This document shows positions 1 to 7,328 of a DNA stretch of 33,991 nucleotides, piece by piece (within the stretch, counting starts at the first letter, position 1; the number at the start of each line of letters is the position of its first letter). A program made the translations under genes and the position numbers. Below the pieces are notes generated by a model. It had not been told where the DNA came from. It saw only the letters and a program-made list of their open reading frames with translations, and ran no database searches. This DNA comes from Microcystis aeruginosa Ma_MB_S_20031200_S102 (lineage in GTDB: Bacteria > Cyanobacteriota > Cyanobacteriia > Cyanobacteriales > Microcystaceae). The stretch lies in contig SFBI01000177.1 in NCBI GenBank assembly GCA_007095845.1, forward strand, positions 1-33,991, given 5' to 3'.

Positions 1-416
1 CTTAAACTAATAAAACGGAGAGCCTATGGCTTTAGAAACTTTCGGAATTTTTGGGTTAGAAGTATGTTATCTTGGCATCTTGTCTGTTGATTTAGCATAA
101 AGGGTAACGAAGAGCCTCAAGTTTGAACAATAGATAAGTTTTTTAACAAGAGTAGTGTTAGATACTAATTAGCCGATGGACTGGGGTAGAATTGGAAAAA
201 CCAGTCCAATTGTTTTAGCCAAGCTATTTAACTATGATGAAAATTAACTTGCTGTTCGGGTTATCTTCTCTTAAAAAATCGATAAAAAACTTTACATAAA
301 CTCAAACGAGAGCCTCGTAAATTGCTCATCTAAAAGCAGAGTAAGTTATCGGACAAAGTTTTTAAGTGCTTTTGTTGATTACTTCTTAACCACCATCTTA
401 AAGTAGAAGAAGGGAG
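1..416. other. Leading intergenic stretch with one possible tiny ORF
   Basis: No convincing gene is present. An ATG at 26 opens a 24-codon frame ending at 100, preceded by GGAG at 17-20, but the peptide has no recognisable character. The string GAGCCT recurs at about 20, 114 and 310, for no reason I can name. The start of the next gene at 417 has a purine-rich ribosome binding site (AAGAAGGGAG) just upstream. Confidence 0.3.
178..216 (+). terminator. Possible terminator hairpin
   Basis: GGACTGG at 178-184 pairs with CCAGTCC at 201-207, and a short T-rich stretch (TTGTTTT) follows. A competing AATTGG/CCAATT pairing overlaps it. No upstream gene is visible inside the window, so the role is uncertain. 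Confidence 0.25.
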
Positions 417-1196
417 ATGAAAGTTAATCAGTTACTAAGACTCTACGAACAAGGAGAGCGGGATTTTTTAGCCATTGACTTGATGAGTCTAGATCTACAA
501 CAAGTGACTCTAATCGCTGTCAATTTTGCTGCGGCCAATTTGCGCGGAACTAATTTGAGTCGCTCTTTTTTGACTAAATCAAATCTGCGGGGAGCGAGTT
601 TGAATTGGGCGAATTTAACCTATGCCAAATTAAGTCAAGCGCAATTAGTGGAAGCGGACTTAACCAAAGCCAATCTCACGGGGGCCTTTATGGTACAGGC
701 AAACCTGCGTAACTCGCGCTTAAGTGGGGCGGATCTTTCCCATGCTAATCTCCGGGGAGCGAATTTATGCGGGGCGAATTTATGCGGGGCGAATTTATAC
801 TTAGTTAATCTCTTGGAGGCAACCCTAGATAAAGTCAATCTCAATTGGGCCAATTTGCAGGAAGCGCGGTTAAGTGGGGCTAAATGTCGTCAGATTTCCG
901 CAAGGGAAGCCAATTTTAGCGGCTCTTTTCTGAAAGAGGTGGACTTTCAAGGGGCCAATTTAGAAAGGGCTAATTTTTGCGAGGCACGTCTGACGGGTAG
1001 TGATTTACGCGGGGCTAATTTAGTGGGTGCTAACCTAGCGGGAGCGCGTTTACAAGAGGTAAATCTACAGGGAGCGGACTTGAGGGGTGCTAATTTGACG
1101 GGGACTTGTTTTGAGAGTGTCACTGGTTGGACAGAAATCGTCCAAGAAGATGATATTTTTTCCCTAGACTGGTTTCAGCCCCGTTTTGCCACTTAA
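417..1196 (+). CDS. Pentapeptide-repeat protein
   Basis: The 259-residue product has a short N-terminal cap (about residues 1-35, with an LLRLYEQGERDF motif). It is followed from about residue 38 to 240 by consecutive A(N/D)Lxx pentapeptides, such as ANLRG, ANLCG and ADLRG. This repeat folds into a right-handed quadrilateral beta-helix. There is no signal peptide or membrane segment, so it is probably cytoplasmic. Pentapeptide-repeat proteins are very abundant in cyanobacteria and mostly lack assigned functions; a few elsewhere mimic DNA and inhibit gyrase, but nothing here indicates that. Near-identical GCGGGGCGAATTTAT units around 765-800 show recent tandem duplication of single pentapeptides. 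The ATG at 417 has a good ribosome binding site. Confidence 0.9.
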   Translation: MKVNQLLRLYEQGERDFLAIDLMSLDLQQVTLIAVNFAAANLRGTNLSRSFLTKSNLRGASLNWANLTYAKLSQAQLVEADLTKANLTGAFMVQANLRNSRLSGADLSHANLRGANLCGANLCGANLYLVNLLEATLDKVNLNWANLQEARLSGAKCRQISAREANFSGSFLKEVDFQGANLERANFCEARLTGSDLRGANLVGANLAGARLQEVNLQGADLRGANLTGTCFESVTGWTEIVQEDDIFSLDWFQPRFAT

Positions 1197-1237
1197 AAGT
1201 CAATACATCTGCCGAAAGCCTGTCCTTTTCCTATCGA

Positions 1238-1765
1238 TTAACGATTAGCTGGAGTGTTTAATCTTTGCTTAGGAATAGGGATTGGGGGAGGATTATTCGG
1301 TTCATCCTCGAAGGGTAAAGCAGGGGGAACAGGAGGAGTGGTAGCACCGGGAGATGGTGCTGGAGATGGTGTGGGATTAAGGGCAGCGGGGGGATTTTTC
1401 GGGGTGACGACGGGTGCGGGAGAGCTAAAACCGAGGAGATCTTTGCCAAAGGGAAAAACATTCCTCCAGCGTTGAATATTGGGATGGCCAAACCAATCTT
1501 GACGGGATACCTTCACCGAGAGGAAAGGTGCGATCGCACCTGATTTTTCGGCGGTTATTAATAAATCAATTTTATTAAGACCCTGTTGTTGATTAAAACG
1601 ACTGATGATAGTTTTCTCTGCTAATTGCGATGCTCTAGTCAATAATCCTTCGTAGGATTCTCCTCGTTTAACTGTGATGGGAAGATTAACAGTGGATTGA
1701 GCAAAAACCACGTCAACGGCGATAATTCCCGTCAGCAGCGTTAAAACAGTAATAGACTTGTACAT
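1238..1765 (-). CDS. Exported proline-rich protein of unknown function
   Basis: The 175-residue product starts with a typical signal peptide (MYKSITVLTLLTGIIAVDVV followed by FAQS), with likely cleavage after residue 22. A globular part of about 95 residues follows. The last 60 residues are rich in proline with alternating Ala, Ser and Thr, a low-complexity linker or wall-spanning tail. I recognise no named family. It converges with the pentapeptide-repeat gene and ends 41 bp beyond that gene's stop. Its location is probably periplasm or outer envelope. Confidence 0.7.
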   Translation of the reverse strand: MYKSITVLTLLTGIIAVDVVFAQSTVNLPITVKRGESYEGLLTRASQLAEKTIISRFNQQQGLNKIDLLITAEKSGAIAPFLSVKVSRQDWFGHPNIQRWRNVFPFGKDLLGFSSPAPVVTPKNPPAALNPTPSPAPSPGATTPPVPPALPFEDEPNNPPPIPIPKQRLNTPANR

Positions 1766-1932
1766 AGGACAGACAGTTAAACAGTCACTCCCTGGTTAGG
1801 GTCGGGATCTTCCCTGTGAGAGTTCCCCGATCGCTTTCTTAAATTACCATGATCGATCTCTGGCCACAATGGAATTTTTTAGGTAGCGTAATCGTCCTTA
1901 GTCCCTAGCAATAGGCAATAGGGGAATACTTA

Positions 1933-2100
1933 GGGCTGACTGAATAAATCTAAAGACTTTGTTGGATAATATCTTTAAGCTTTTTCAAATCAAACAGTGC
2001 CGGCCATTGGAGTAATCGGGGGGAAAATTCAGGGACTTTTTCCCTGAAAATGGGTAAAATCCCACACCCCACACCAACGAAAAACTTTTTTAGTATAACC
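1933..2100. mobile_element. MITE-like repeat, family 1, copy A (168 bp)
   Basis: The element is flanked by TA dinucleotides (1931-1932 and 2101-2102). Its ends are imperfect inverted repeats: GGGCTGACTGAATAAA against the complement GGTTATACTAAAAAAG. The interior matches copy B at 6304-6509 along its length, with shared blocks GTTGG, ATCGGGGGGAAA, GGGACTTTTTC and CACACCCCACACC, but lacks about 35 bp near the middle-right. There is no coding capacity. TA target duplication is typical of elements moved by IS630/Tc1-mariner transposases. Confidence 0.7.
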
Positions 2101-2138
2101 TAATTATATTTAGCCCCATCGACCAGAGGTTGTTAATT

Positions 2139-2615
2139 ATGACACAAACTAGCGAAACCGTTACCTATTCTCTCGAATCTGTCCTCAAAGAAATTAAAGA
2201 TAGTATTAAAGAGGTTAATCAGAAAATTGACTCTCTCCAAAGAGATATGGGTCAGAAAATAGATTCCTTTCAGAGAGATGTGGATCAAAAATTTGACACC
2301 CTGCAAAGAGATGTGGATCAGAAAATCGACAATCTCCAAAGAGATATGGATCAAAAATTTGACAGTCTCCAAAAAGATGTTAATGATTTAAAAGTGGAAG
2401 TCACAGAAATCAAAGGAGATATTAAAACTCTTGATCAGAAAGTCGAAACAATGGATAAACGACTAGAAAAAGTTGAAGATAATTATGCAATCTTAGTTAA
2501 AGATATTGCTGACTTGAAAGGGTTTAAATCCCTGATTATCCCCATGGTTGTGGCTTTTTTAAGTGCCGTGGTAACTTTAGGATTGCGCGGCTTTTTTCTT
2601 GGCAACAAACCTTAA
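2139..2615 (+). CDS. Coiled-coil membrane protein with 11-residue repeats, paralogue 1
   Basis: About 158 residues starting MTQTSETVTYSLESVLKEIK. Residues 29-83 are five copies of an 11-residue unit (K-I/F-D-x-L-Q-R/K-D-V/M-x-Q), a hendecad pattern predicting a long coiled coil. A second charged coil follows (about 84-128), then one C-terminal transmembrane helix (SLIIPMVVAFLSAVVTLGL) and a short tail ending GNKP. It is probably an oligomeric rod anchored in a membrane by its C terminus. The ATG at 2139 is preferred over an upstream TTG at 2130 because MTQTSETV is conserved in all three paralogues and AGAGG lies 9 nt upstream. I recognise no functional family. Confidence 0.75.
   Translation: MTQTSETVTYSLESVLKEIKDSIKEVNQKIDSLQRDMGQKIDSFQRDVDQKFDTLQRDVDQKIDNLQRDMDQKFDSLQKDVNDLKVEVTEIKGDIKTLDQKVETMDKRLEKVEDNYAILVKDIADLKGFKSLIIPMVVAFLSAVVTLGLRGFFLGNKP
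2223..2387 (+). repeat. Five tandem 33-bp units (hendecad repeat, copy 1)
   Basis: Five consecutive in-frame 33-bp units, each encoding one 11-residue coiled-coil unit. Units alternate between KID- and KFD- variants. Confidence 0.85.
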
Positions 2616-2656
2616 TTTTTTATTTCAATAAAGTAGTTATCTGTAAGAGGTATTTA

Positions 2657-3082
2657 ATGATGACACAAACTAGCGAAACCGTTACCTATTCCCTTGAATC
2701 TGTCCTGACAAGGATCGAGAGTAAAATCGACAATCTCCAAAGAGATGTGGATCAGAAAATCGACAATCTTCAAAGAGATGTGGATCAGAAAATCGACAAT
2801 CTTCAAAGAGCTATGGATCAAAAATTTGACAGTCTCCAAAAAGATGTTAATGATTTAAAGGTGGAAGTCACAGAAATCAAGGGAGATATTAAAACTCTTG
2901 ATCAGAAAGTCGAAACAATAGATAAACGACTAGAAAAAGTTGAAGTTAGTTATGCAATCCTAGTTAAAGATATTGCGGACTTGAAAGGGTTTAAATCCCT
3001 GATTATCCCCATGGTTGTGGCTTTTTTAAGTGCCGTGGTCACTTTAGGATTGCGTGGCTTTTTTCTTGGTAATAAACCTTAA
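2657..3082 (+). CDS. Coiled-coil membrane protein with 11-residue repeats, paralogue 2
   Basis: 141 residues, nearly identical to paralogue 1 at both ends but with only four 11-residue units. After MTQTSETVTYSLESVL the sequence switches to TRIESKIDNLQ, a version shared with paralogue 3. The C-terminal membrane helix and GNKP tail are intact. Two adjacent ATGs exist (2657 and 2660); homology favours 2660, with AAGAGG 9 nt upstream. The 40-bp spacer before it, including TTTATTTCAATAAAGTAG, is duplicated before paralogue 3, so the duplicated unit includes the 5' leader. Function unknown. Confidence 0.75.
   Translation: MMTQTSETVTYSLESVLTRIESKIDNLQRDVDQKIDNLQRDVDQKIDNLQRAMDQKFDSLQKDVNDLKVEVTEIKGDIKTLDQKVETIDKRLEKVEVSYAILVKDIADLKGFKSLIIPMVVAFLSAVVTLGLRGFFLGNKP
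2723..2854 (+). repeat. Four tandem 33-bp units (hendecad repeat, copy 2)
   Basis: Four in-frame 33-bp units; the first two encode identical 11-residue units, consistent with recent slippage or unequal exchange. Confidence 0.85.
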
Positions 3083-3126
3083 TTTTTTATTTCAATAAAG
3101 TAGTTATCTGTAAGAGGTTGTTAATT

Positions 3127-3594
3127 ATGACACAAACTAGCGAAACCGTTACCTATTCCCTTGAATCTGTCCTGACAAGAATCGAGAGTAAAATCGACAA
3201 TCTCCAAAGAGATGTTAATCAAAAATTTGACAGTTTGCAAAGAGATGTGGATCAGAAAATCGACAATCTCCAAAAAGATGTTAATCAAAAATTTGACATT
3301 CTCCAAAGAGATATGGATCAGAAAATCGACATTCTCCAAAGAGATATGGATCAAAAATTTGACAGTCTCCAAAAAGATGTTAATCAAAAATTTGACAGTC
3401 TCCAAAAAGACGTTAATGATTTAAAGGTGGAAGTCACAGAAATAAAGGGAGATATTAAAACTCTGACCGAAAAAGTAGAAGGTATCGATAAACGACTGGA
3501 AAAAGTTGAAGATAGTTATGCAATCCTAGTTAAAGATATTGCTGACTTGAAAGGGTTTAAATCTCTGATTATCCCCATGGTTGTGGCTTTTTAA
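3127..3594 (+). CDS. Coiled-coil protein, paralogue 3, truncated within its membrane helix
   Basis: The open frame gives 155 residues from the ATG at 3127. It has the largest repeat block, seven 11-residue units. The TTA leucine codon present at this point in paralogues 1 and 2 is TAA here (3592-3594), a single T-to-A change at 3593. The stop falls inside the transmembrane helix after MVVAF. The following 54 bp still read in frame as SAVVTLGLRGFF then LGNKP, with a stop at 3646-3648. The original protein therefore ended there, and the mutation is recent. The shortened product would lack half its membrane anchor and may be soluble or nonfunctional. Confidence 0.75.
   Translation: MTQTSETVTYSLESVLTRIESKIDNLQRDVNQKFDSLQRDVDQKIDNLQKDVNQKFDILQRDMDQKIDILQRDMDQKFDSLQKDVNQKFDSLQKDVNDLKVEVTEIKGDIKTLTEKVEGIDKRLEKVEDSYAILVKDIADLKGFKSLIIPMVVAF
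3190..3420 (+). repeat. Seven tandem 33-bp units (hendecad repeat, copy 3)
   Basis: Seven in-frame 33-bp units, the longest of the three blocks. Alternating KID and KFD units suggest expansion by 66-bp as well as 33-bp steps. Confidence 0.85.
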
Positions 3595-3705
3595 AGTGCC
3601 GTGGTAACTTTGGGATTGCGCGGCTTTTTTCTTGGTAATAAACCTTAAATATATCAGGGAATATTGTTATCATCAAGTTTATTTTTTACTCTACCAATAA
3701 AATCT

Positions 3706-5253
3706 ATGAGTTTTTGTATTAATCCCCATTGTCCTAAACCAAAAAGTATCACGGAGAGTCGTTACTGTCAATCCTGTGGTTCCGACTTGCTTTTAAACGG
3801 TAAATATCGAGTCACAAATTTATTAAGTGCCAAAGGTGGATTTGGTAATACCTATGAAGTTATAGATGAACGTAAAATACCCAAAGTATTAAAAGTGCTT
3901 ACCTACGATTCTAGCAAAGCTATTGATTTATTTCAACAGGAAGCCAATCTTTTAAAACAATTAAATCACCCCGGTATTCCCAAAGGAGAAAACTATTTTA
4001 TTTATCATCCCCGGGAGAGTCAAACTGCCTTACACTGTTTAGTTATGGAGAAAATTGCTGGTATTGACTTAGAAGAACATCAAAAACAAAGAGGATTTAA
4101 ACCGATTGATTATAATCTCGCTTTGGATTGGTTAAGTCAGTTGGCTAATATTCTCCATGAAGTTCATAAACATAAATTCTATCATCGTGATATCAAACCT
4201 TCTAATATTATCTTAAAACCCGATAGTCAATTAGTTTTAATTGATTTTGGGGCAGCGCGACAGGTGACTAAAACCGTCCTAGCAGGAGGTAAAAATACGG
4301 GAATTTATACCCCCGGATATGCTCCTCCTGAACAATCTCTTGGTCATTCTGTCCCCCAATCAGACTTTTATGCTTTGGGCAAAACCTTCGTCTTTTTGTT
4401 AACCGGTAAAGAACCCAGTGATCCAAAAGTTTATAACATTAATACCAATGAATTTAACTGGCGTAAATATGCGCCAAATATCCCTTCTCGATTAGCAGAT
4501 TTTATCGATAATTTAATGGCAGAAAAACCTATTGATCGACCGAAAGACACCAAAACTTTGCTAAAAATTATTACTGATATTAAATCCAATCCCCATCAAA
4601 CTAAAAAAACTAAAAATTCTTCTTCTGAAAACCCTAAAATTATTCCTATTCCCAATCCTGCCCTTATTTCTTTAATCGCTGCAATTTCTCCTAGTTATGC
4701 TGGGTTTTGGCTCCGTTTCAAAGCTTCTTTAATTGATTCTTTTATCGTTTTTATTATCGCCGCTTTATTAGGTGGTTATATCTGTTTTCGCTTACAACAA
4801 TGGTCAACTTTTCAAGACTTAAATCTTGATTTTGATATACCCAAAGAAATCTGGGTTTACTATGCAGGAGCATTAAGTGCAGCTGGAACAACAATTATCG
4901 GTTTTGCTTTATTTATAGCGGCAATTATCTATAATATTCAAGCCAAACTTAACTTTACTCACGAGCATATTGCTATCCTGACTGCTCTTGGTTTAGGAAT
5001 AGTGATTAAATGGTTATATTATGTTTTATTAGAATATCTTTTTAAAGCCACTATTGGTAAAATGTTTTTTGATTTATCTGTCACCGATAGCCAAGGCCGA
5101 CGCATATCTTTTGCGAGAGCAAATCGCCGCTACTTACTAAAATATCTCTCCACTGCTCCCTTATATTTGGGCTTTTTACTGGCAGCCTGGACAAAGAAAA
5201 AACGCGCCCTTCATGACATGATTTCTGGTACACAAATCCGCAAGAAAAAGTAA
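3706..5253 (+). CDS. Serine/threonine protein kinase with N-terminal zinc ribbon and C-terminal RDD membrane domain
   Basis: The 515-residue protein starts MSFCINPHCPKPKS; cysteines 4, 9, 21 and 24 form a zinc ribbon typical of cyanobacterial kinases. The Hanks-type kinase domain follows: glycine loop GGFGNTYE (about 44-51), lysine in KVLKVL (about 63), catalytic HRDIKPSN (160-167) and DFG (180-182). All key residues are present, so it should be active. From about residue 330 an RDD domain supplies membrane helices; it has RFKASLIDSF near its start and LHDMISGT near the end. It is probably a membrane-anchored kinase facing the cytoplasm. The start at 3706 (ATG) is chosen over a TTG at 3664 because kinases of this type begin just before the first zinc cysteine. 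Confidence 0.9.
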   Translation: MSFCINPHCPKPKSITESRYCQSCGSDLLLNGKYRVTNLLSAKGGFGNTYEVIDERKIPKVLKVLTYDSSKAIDLFQQEANLLKQLNHPGIPKGENYFIYHPRESQTALHCLVMEKIAGIDLEEHQKQRGFKPIDYNLALDWLSQLANILHEVHKHKFYHRDIKPSNIILKPDSQLVLIDFGAARQVTKTVLAGGKNTGIYTPGYAPPEQSLGHSVPQSDFYALGKTFVFLLTGKEPSDPKVYNINTNEFNWRKYAPNIPSRLADFIDNLMAEKPIDRPKDTKTLLKIITDIKSNPHQTKKTKNSSSENPKIIPIPNPALISLIAAISPSYAGFWLRFKASLIDSFIVFIIAALLGGYICFRLQQWSTFQDLNLDFDIPKEIWVYYAGALSAAGTTIIGFALFIAAIIYNIQAKLNFTHEHIAILTALGLGIVIKWLYYVLLEYLFKATIGKMFFDLSVTDSQGRRISFARANRRYLLKYLSTAPLYLGFLLAAWTKKKRALHDMISGTQIRKKK

Positions 5254-5275
5254 CCAGATACTAAATAGGATAAGA

Positions 5276-6088
5276 TTAACTACAATAAGGACAAGATATT
5301 CCTGCTCGGTAATTGGGGGACTGTTTATCTTTTTCATCGATGGGATGACCGCAAGCGGGACACATTTCATAATGTCCCACCTCTAGATTAGCTGTTAGTG
5401 CCACTCTTTGATCAAAAACAAAACATTCTCCTTGCCAAAGACTCTGATCGGGACTAACTTCTTCTAAGTATTTCAAAATACCTCCCTCTAGCTGATAAAC
5501 TTGAGAAAAGCCTTGATTTAATAAAAAAGCTGCCGCCTTTTCACAGCGAATTCCCCCCGTACAAAAAAGAGCTATTTTTTTATCGTTAATACTATCAAAA
5601 TTTTCCTGAATATACTCAGGAAATTGGCGAAAATGCTGGATTTCTGGGTTAAGCGCTCCCGCAAAAGTACCGATCACCACTTCATAATTATTACGAGTAT
5701 CGATCACTACCACGTCCGGCTCTTTCAGCAATTGGTTCCACTCTTCAGTTTTGAGATGAATTCCTGTGTTTTCGAGAGGATTAGCCTTGGGTTGACCAAA
5801 AGTCACAATTTCCTGTTTTAAGCGAATTTTTAAGCGTTGAAAGGGCAAATAATCGCAAACAGACTCTTTCACCTCTAGATTAGCTAAACGAGTATCGGTT
5901 TTTAACCAACTAATCACCTCGGCGATCGCTTGACGGGTCCCAGCGATCGTTGCGTTAATCCCCTCGGCTGCCAGAAGAATAGTTCCTTTAATTCCTCTTT
6001 CTTGGCAGTATTTTTGTATTTCTGGCTGTTTTTGACGATAATCTGACAAAGCCACAAACTGGTAAAAAGTGGCGACTAGATAAGACAT
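5276..6088 (-). CDS. trhO: tRNA uridine(34) hydroxylase TrhO (rhodanese family)
   Basis: 270 residues with the TrhO/YceA layout. An N-terminal acylphosphatase-like domain (GTILLAAEGINATIAG, about 35-50) precedes a rhodanese domain whose active-site loop reads CTGGIRC with Cys176. The C-terminal tail has cysteine pairs CPAC and CPYC that probably bind metal. The family makes 5-hydroxyuridine at the wobble position of certain tRNAs, as shown in E. coli and B. subtilis. The gene converges on the kinase gene and diverges from tRNA-Ala(UGC), whose wobble base is a U; uridine-34 tRNAs are the family's substrates. Length is slightly short of the E. coli protein. Confidence 0.92.
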   Translation of the reverse strand: MSYLVATFYQFVALSDYRQKQPEIQKYCQERGIKGTILLAAEGINATIAGTRQAIAEVISWLKTDTRLANLEVKESVCDYLPFQRLKIRLKQEIVTFGQPKANPLENTGIHLKTEEWNQLLKEPDVVVIDTRNNYEVVIGTFAGALNPEIQHFRQFPEYIQENFDSINDKKIALFCTGGIRCEKAAAFLLNQGFSQVYQLEGGILKYLEEVSPDQSLWQGECFVFDQRVALTANLEVGHYEMCPACGHPIDEKDKQSPNYRAGISCPYCS

Positions 6089-6110
6089 GGCAAGTAAGGG
6101 AAAAATTAAC

Positions 6111-6139
6111 TTGTAATATTTTTGACTATAGGTTATGAT
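6111..6139 (+). promoter_or_regulatory. Sigma-70-type promoter of tRNA-Ala
   Basis: TTGTAA (6111-6116) and TATGAT (6134-6139) are separated by exactly 17 bp. The tRNA begins 27 bp after the -10 box. The promoter lies in the gap between the divergent trhO start and the tRNA. Confidence 0.65.
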
Positions 6140-6165
6140 AGCAAAAGTGTCCTAAAAACCAGATC

Positions 6166-6238
6166 GGGGGTTTAGCTCAGTTGGTAGAGCGCCTGCTTTG
6201 CAAGCAGGATGTCAGCGGTTCGAGTCCGCTAACCTCCA
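6166..6238 (+). tRNA. trnA-UGC: tRNA-Ala (anticodon UGC)
   Basis: A 73-nt cloverleaf. The acceptor stem GGGGGTT pairs with AACCTCC (one G-U), followed by discriminator A. The D arm is GCTCAGTTGGTAGAGC. The anticodon stem CCTGC/GCAGG has loop TTTGCAA, with anticodon TGC at 6199-6201. The T arm contains GGTTCGAGTCC. CCA is not encoded. It is a lone tRNA, outside an rRNA operon in this window. Confidence 0.97.
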
Positions 6239-6303
6239 TAGTCCTGACTGATTCCCCTGTGCTTGGTGATTAGCTCAAGTCTTCTTGGGGAGACAATTAG
6301 CTA

Positions 6304-6509
6304 GGGTTTGCCGAAAAAATCTAAAAACCTTGTTGGCTAAGACTTTTAGAGCTTTTGTCAATCAAAAAGTACCAGATATGGGAGTGATCGGGGGGAAATT
6401 TCCGGGACTTTTTCTCTGAAAATTAGGTAATTGACCCCCTCAAAATCGGTAAAACCCTACACCCCACACCCCACACCCTGTCCCCACGAAAAACTTTTTC
6501 AGCAGACCC
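6304..6509. mobile_element. MITE-like repeat, family 1, copy B (206 bp)
   Basis: The element is flanked by TA on both sides (6302-6303, 6510-6511). Terminal inverted repeats are GGGTTTGCCGAAAAA at the left and the complement of GGGTCTGCTGAAAAA at the right, 13 of 15 matching. The interior has CACACCCC tandem units at 6461-6480. It is the most complete copy in the window. It ends only 14 bp before the recO start, so recO's promoter must lie inside or upstream of the element. Confidence 0.75.
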
Positions 6510-6523
6510 TAGTTAATTATTAA

Positions 6524-7306
6524 ATGATGTCTCGCACCTATCAAGCTACTGGAATCAATCTACAAGGAATGGCCTTCGGAGAAGCCGATCGCCTCTTAAC
6601 TATTTTGACCGCCGAATATGGTTTAATTAGAGCCATCGCTCCCGGTGCGCGCAAGTATAAATCTTCCCTGCGGGGTAGAAGTGAACTATTTGTGGTCAAT
6701 AATCTGTTGATAGTCGCAGGAAAATCCCTAGATAAGGTCGTTCAAGCTGAAACTATCGAATCTTACCCTAAATTAAGTCAAAATCTCGCCAAACTCACCG
6801 TTAGTCAATACCTCTGCGAACTGGTTTTGGCGATCGCACTGAGCGAACAACCCCAGAGGGAATTATACGAATTAATCTGCAGCCATCTGGCCAGAATTGA
6901 AGTCCTCGACGAAAATCAATACATACTTCCCTATCTTTGTCAAGCAATTTTTCATTTCTTAATAATTGCTGGCTTAGTGCCGCAAGTCCATAACTGCCTG
7001 TTGACGGGAAAAGCTTTAATTGGGAACAATTGCCTAGGATTTAGTTTCGAGGCAGGGGGAATAATAGATCTAGCTGCCCTAACAGAAACAATCAACCCGC
7101 CCAACATCGATAGTAAACTGACGTTGCAAGAACTGCAATTACTGCAATGCTTAGGAAAACCCGATTTTCCCCCAGAAGAAAACCTTACCTCAGAACTAGC
7201 TTGGATTAACCTCGATCGCCTGCTGCGTCGCTATACTCAATATCATCTGGGAAAAACTTTTCGCTCCTCGGCATTAGTTGAGGGTTTATCTCCCTTAGAA
7301 TTTTAA
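6524..7306 (+). CDS. recO: DNA repair protein RecO
   Basis: 260 residues with the RecO plan. The N-terminal OB fold reads YQATGINLQGMAFGEADRLL, then TILTAEYGLIRAIAPGARK. A helical domain follows. RecO works with RecR (and RecF) to load RecA on SSB-coated gaps. The central cysteine cluster that binds zinc in some RecO proteins is not complete here (HNCLLTG then NNCLGFSFEAGG, without CxxC pairs). Two consecutive ATGs occur at 6524 and 6527. A family 1 MITE abuts the 5' end. The MFS gene follows after 22 bp and is probably co-transcribed. Confidence 0.9.
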   Translation: MMSRTYQATGINLQGMAFGEADRLLTILTAEYGLIRAIAPGARKYKSSLRGRSELFVVNNLLIVAGKSLDKVVQAETIESYPKLSQNLAKLTVSQYLCELVLAIALSEQPQRELYELICSHLARIEVLDENQYILPYLCQAIFHFLIIAGLVPQVHNCLLTGKALIGNNCLGFSFEAGGIIDLAALTETINPPNIDSKLTLQELQLLQCLGKPDFPPEENLTSELAWINLDRLLRRYTQYHLGKTFRSSALVEGLSPLEF

Positions 7307-7328
7307 ACAGATAGCAAAAATCATCATA

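Noticed and set aside
2223-3420. Regular roughly 33-bp repeats that could suggest a CRISPR array
   Set aside because: Units are contiguous without spacers and in frame, each encoding an 11-residue coiled-coil unit; no cas genes are near.
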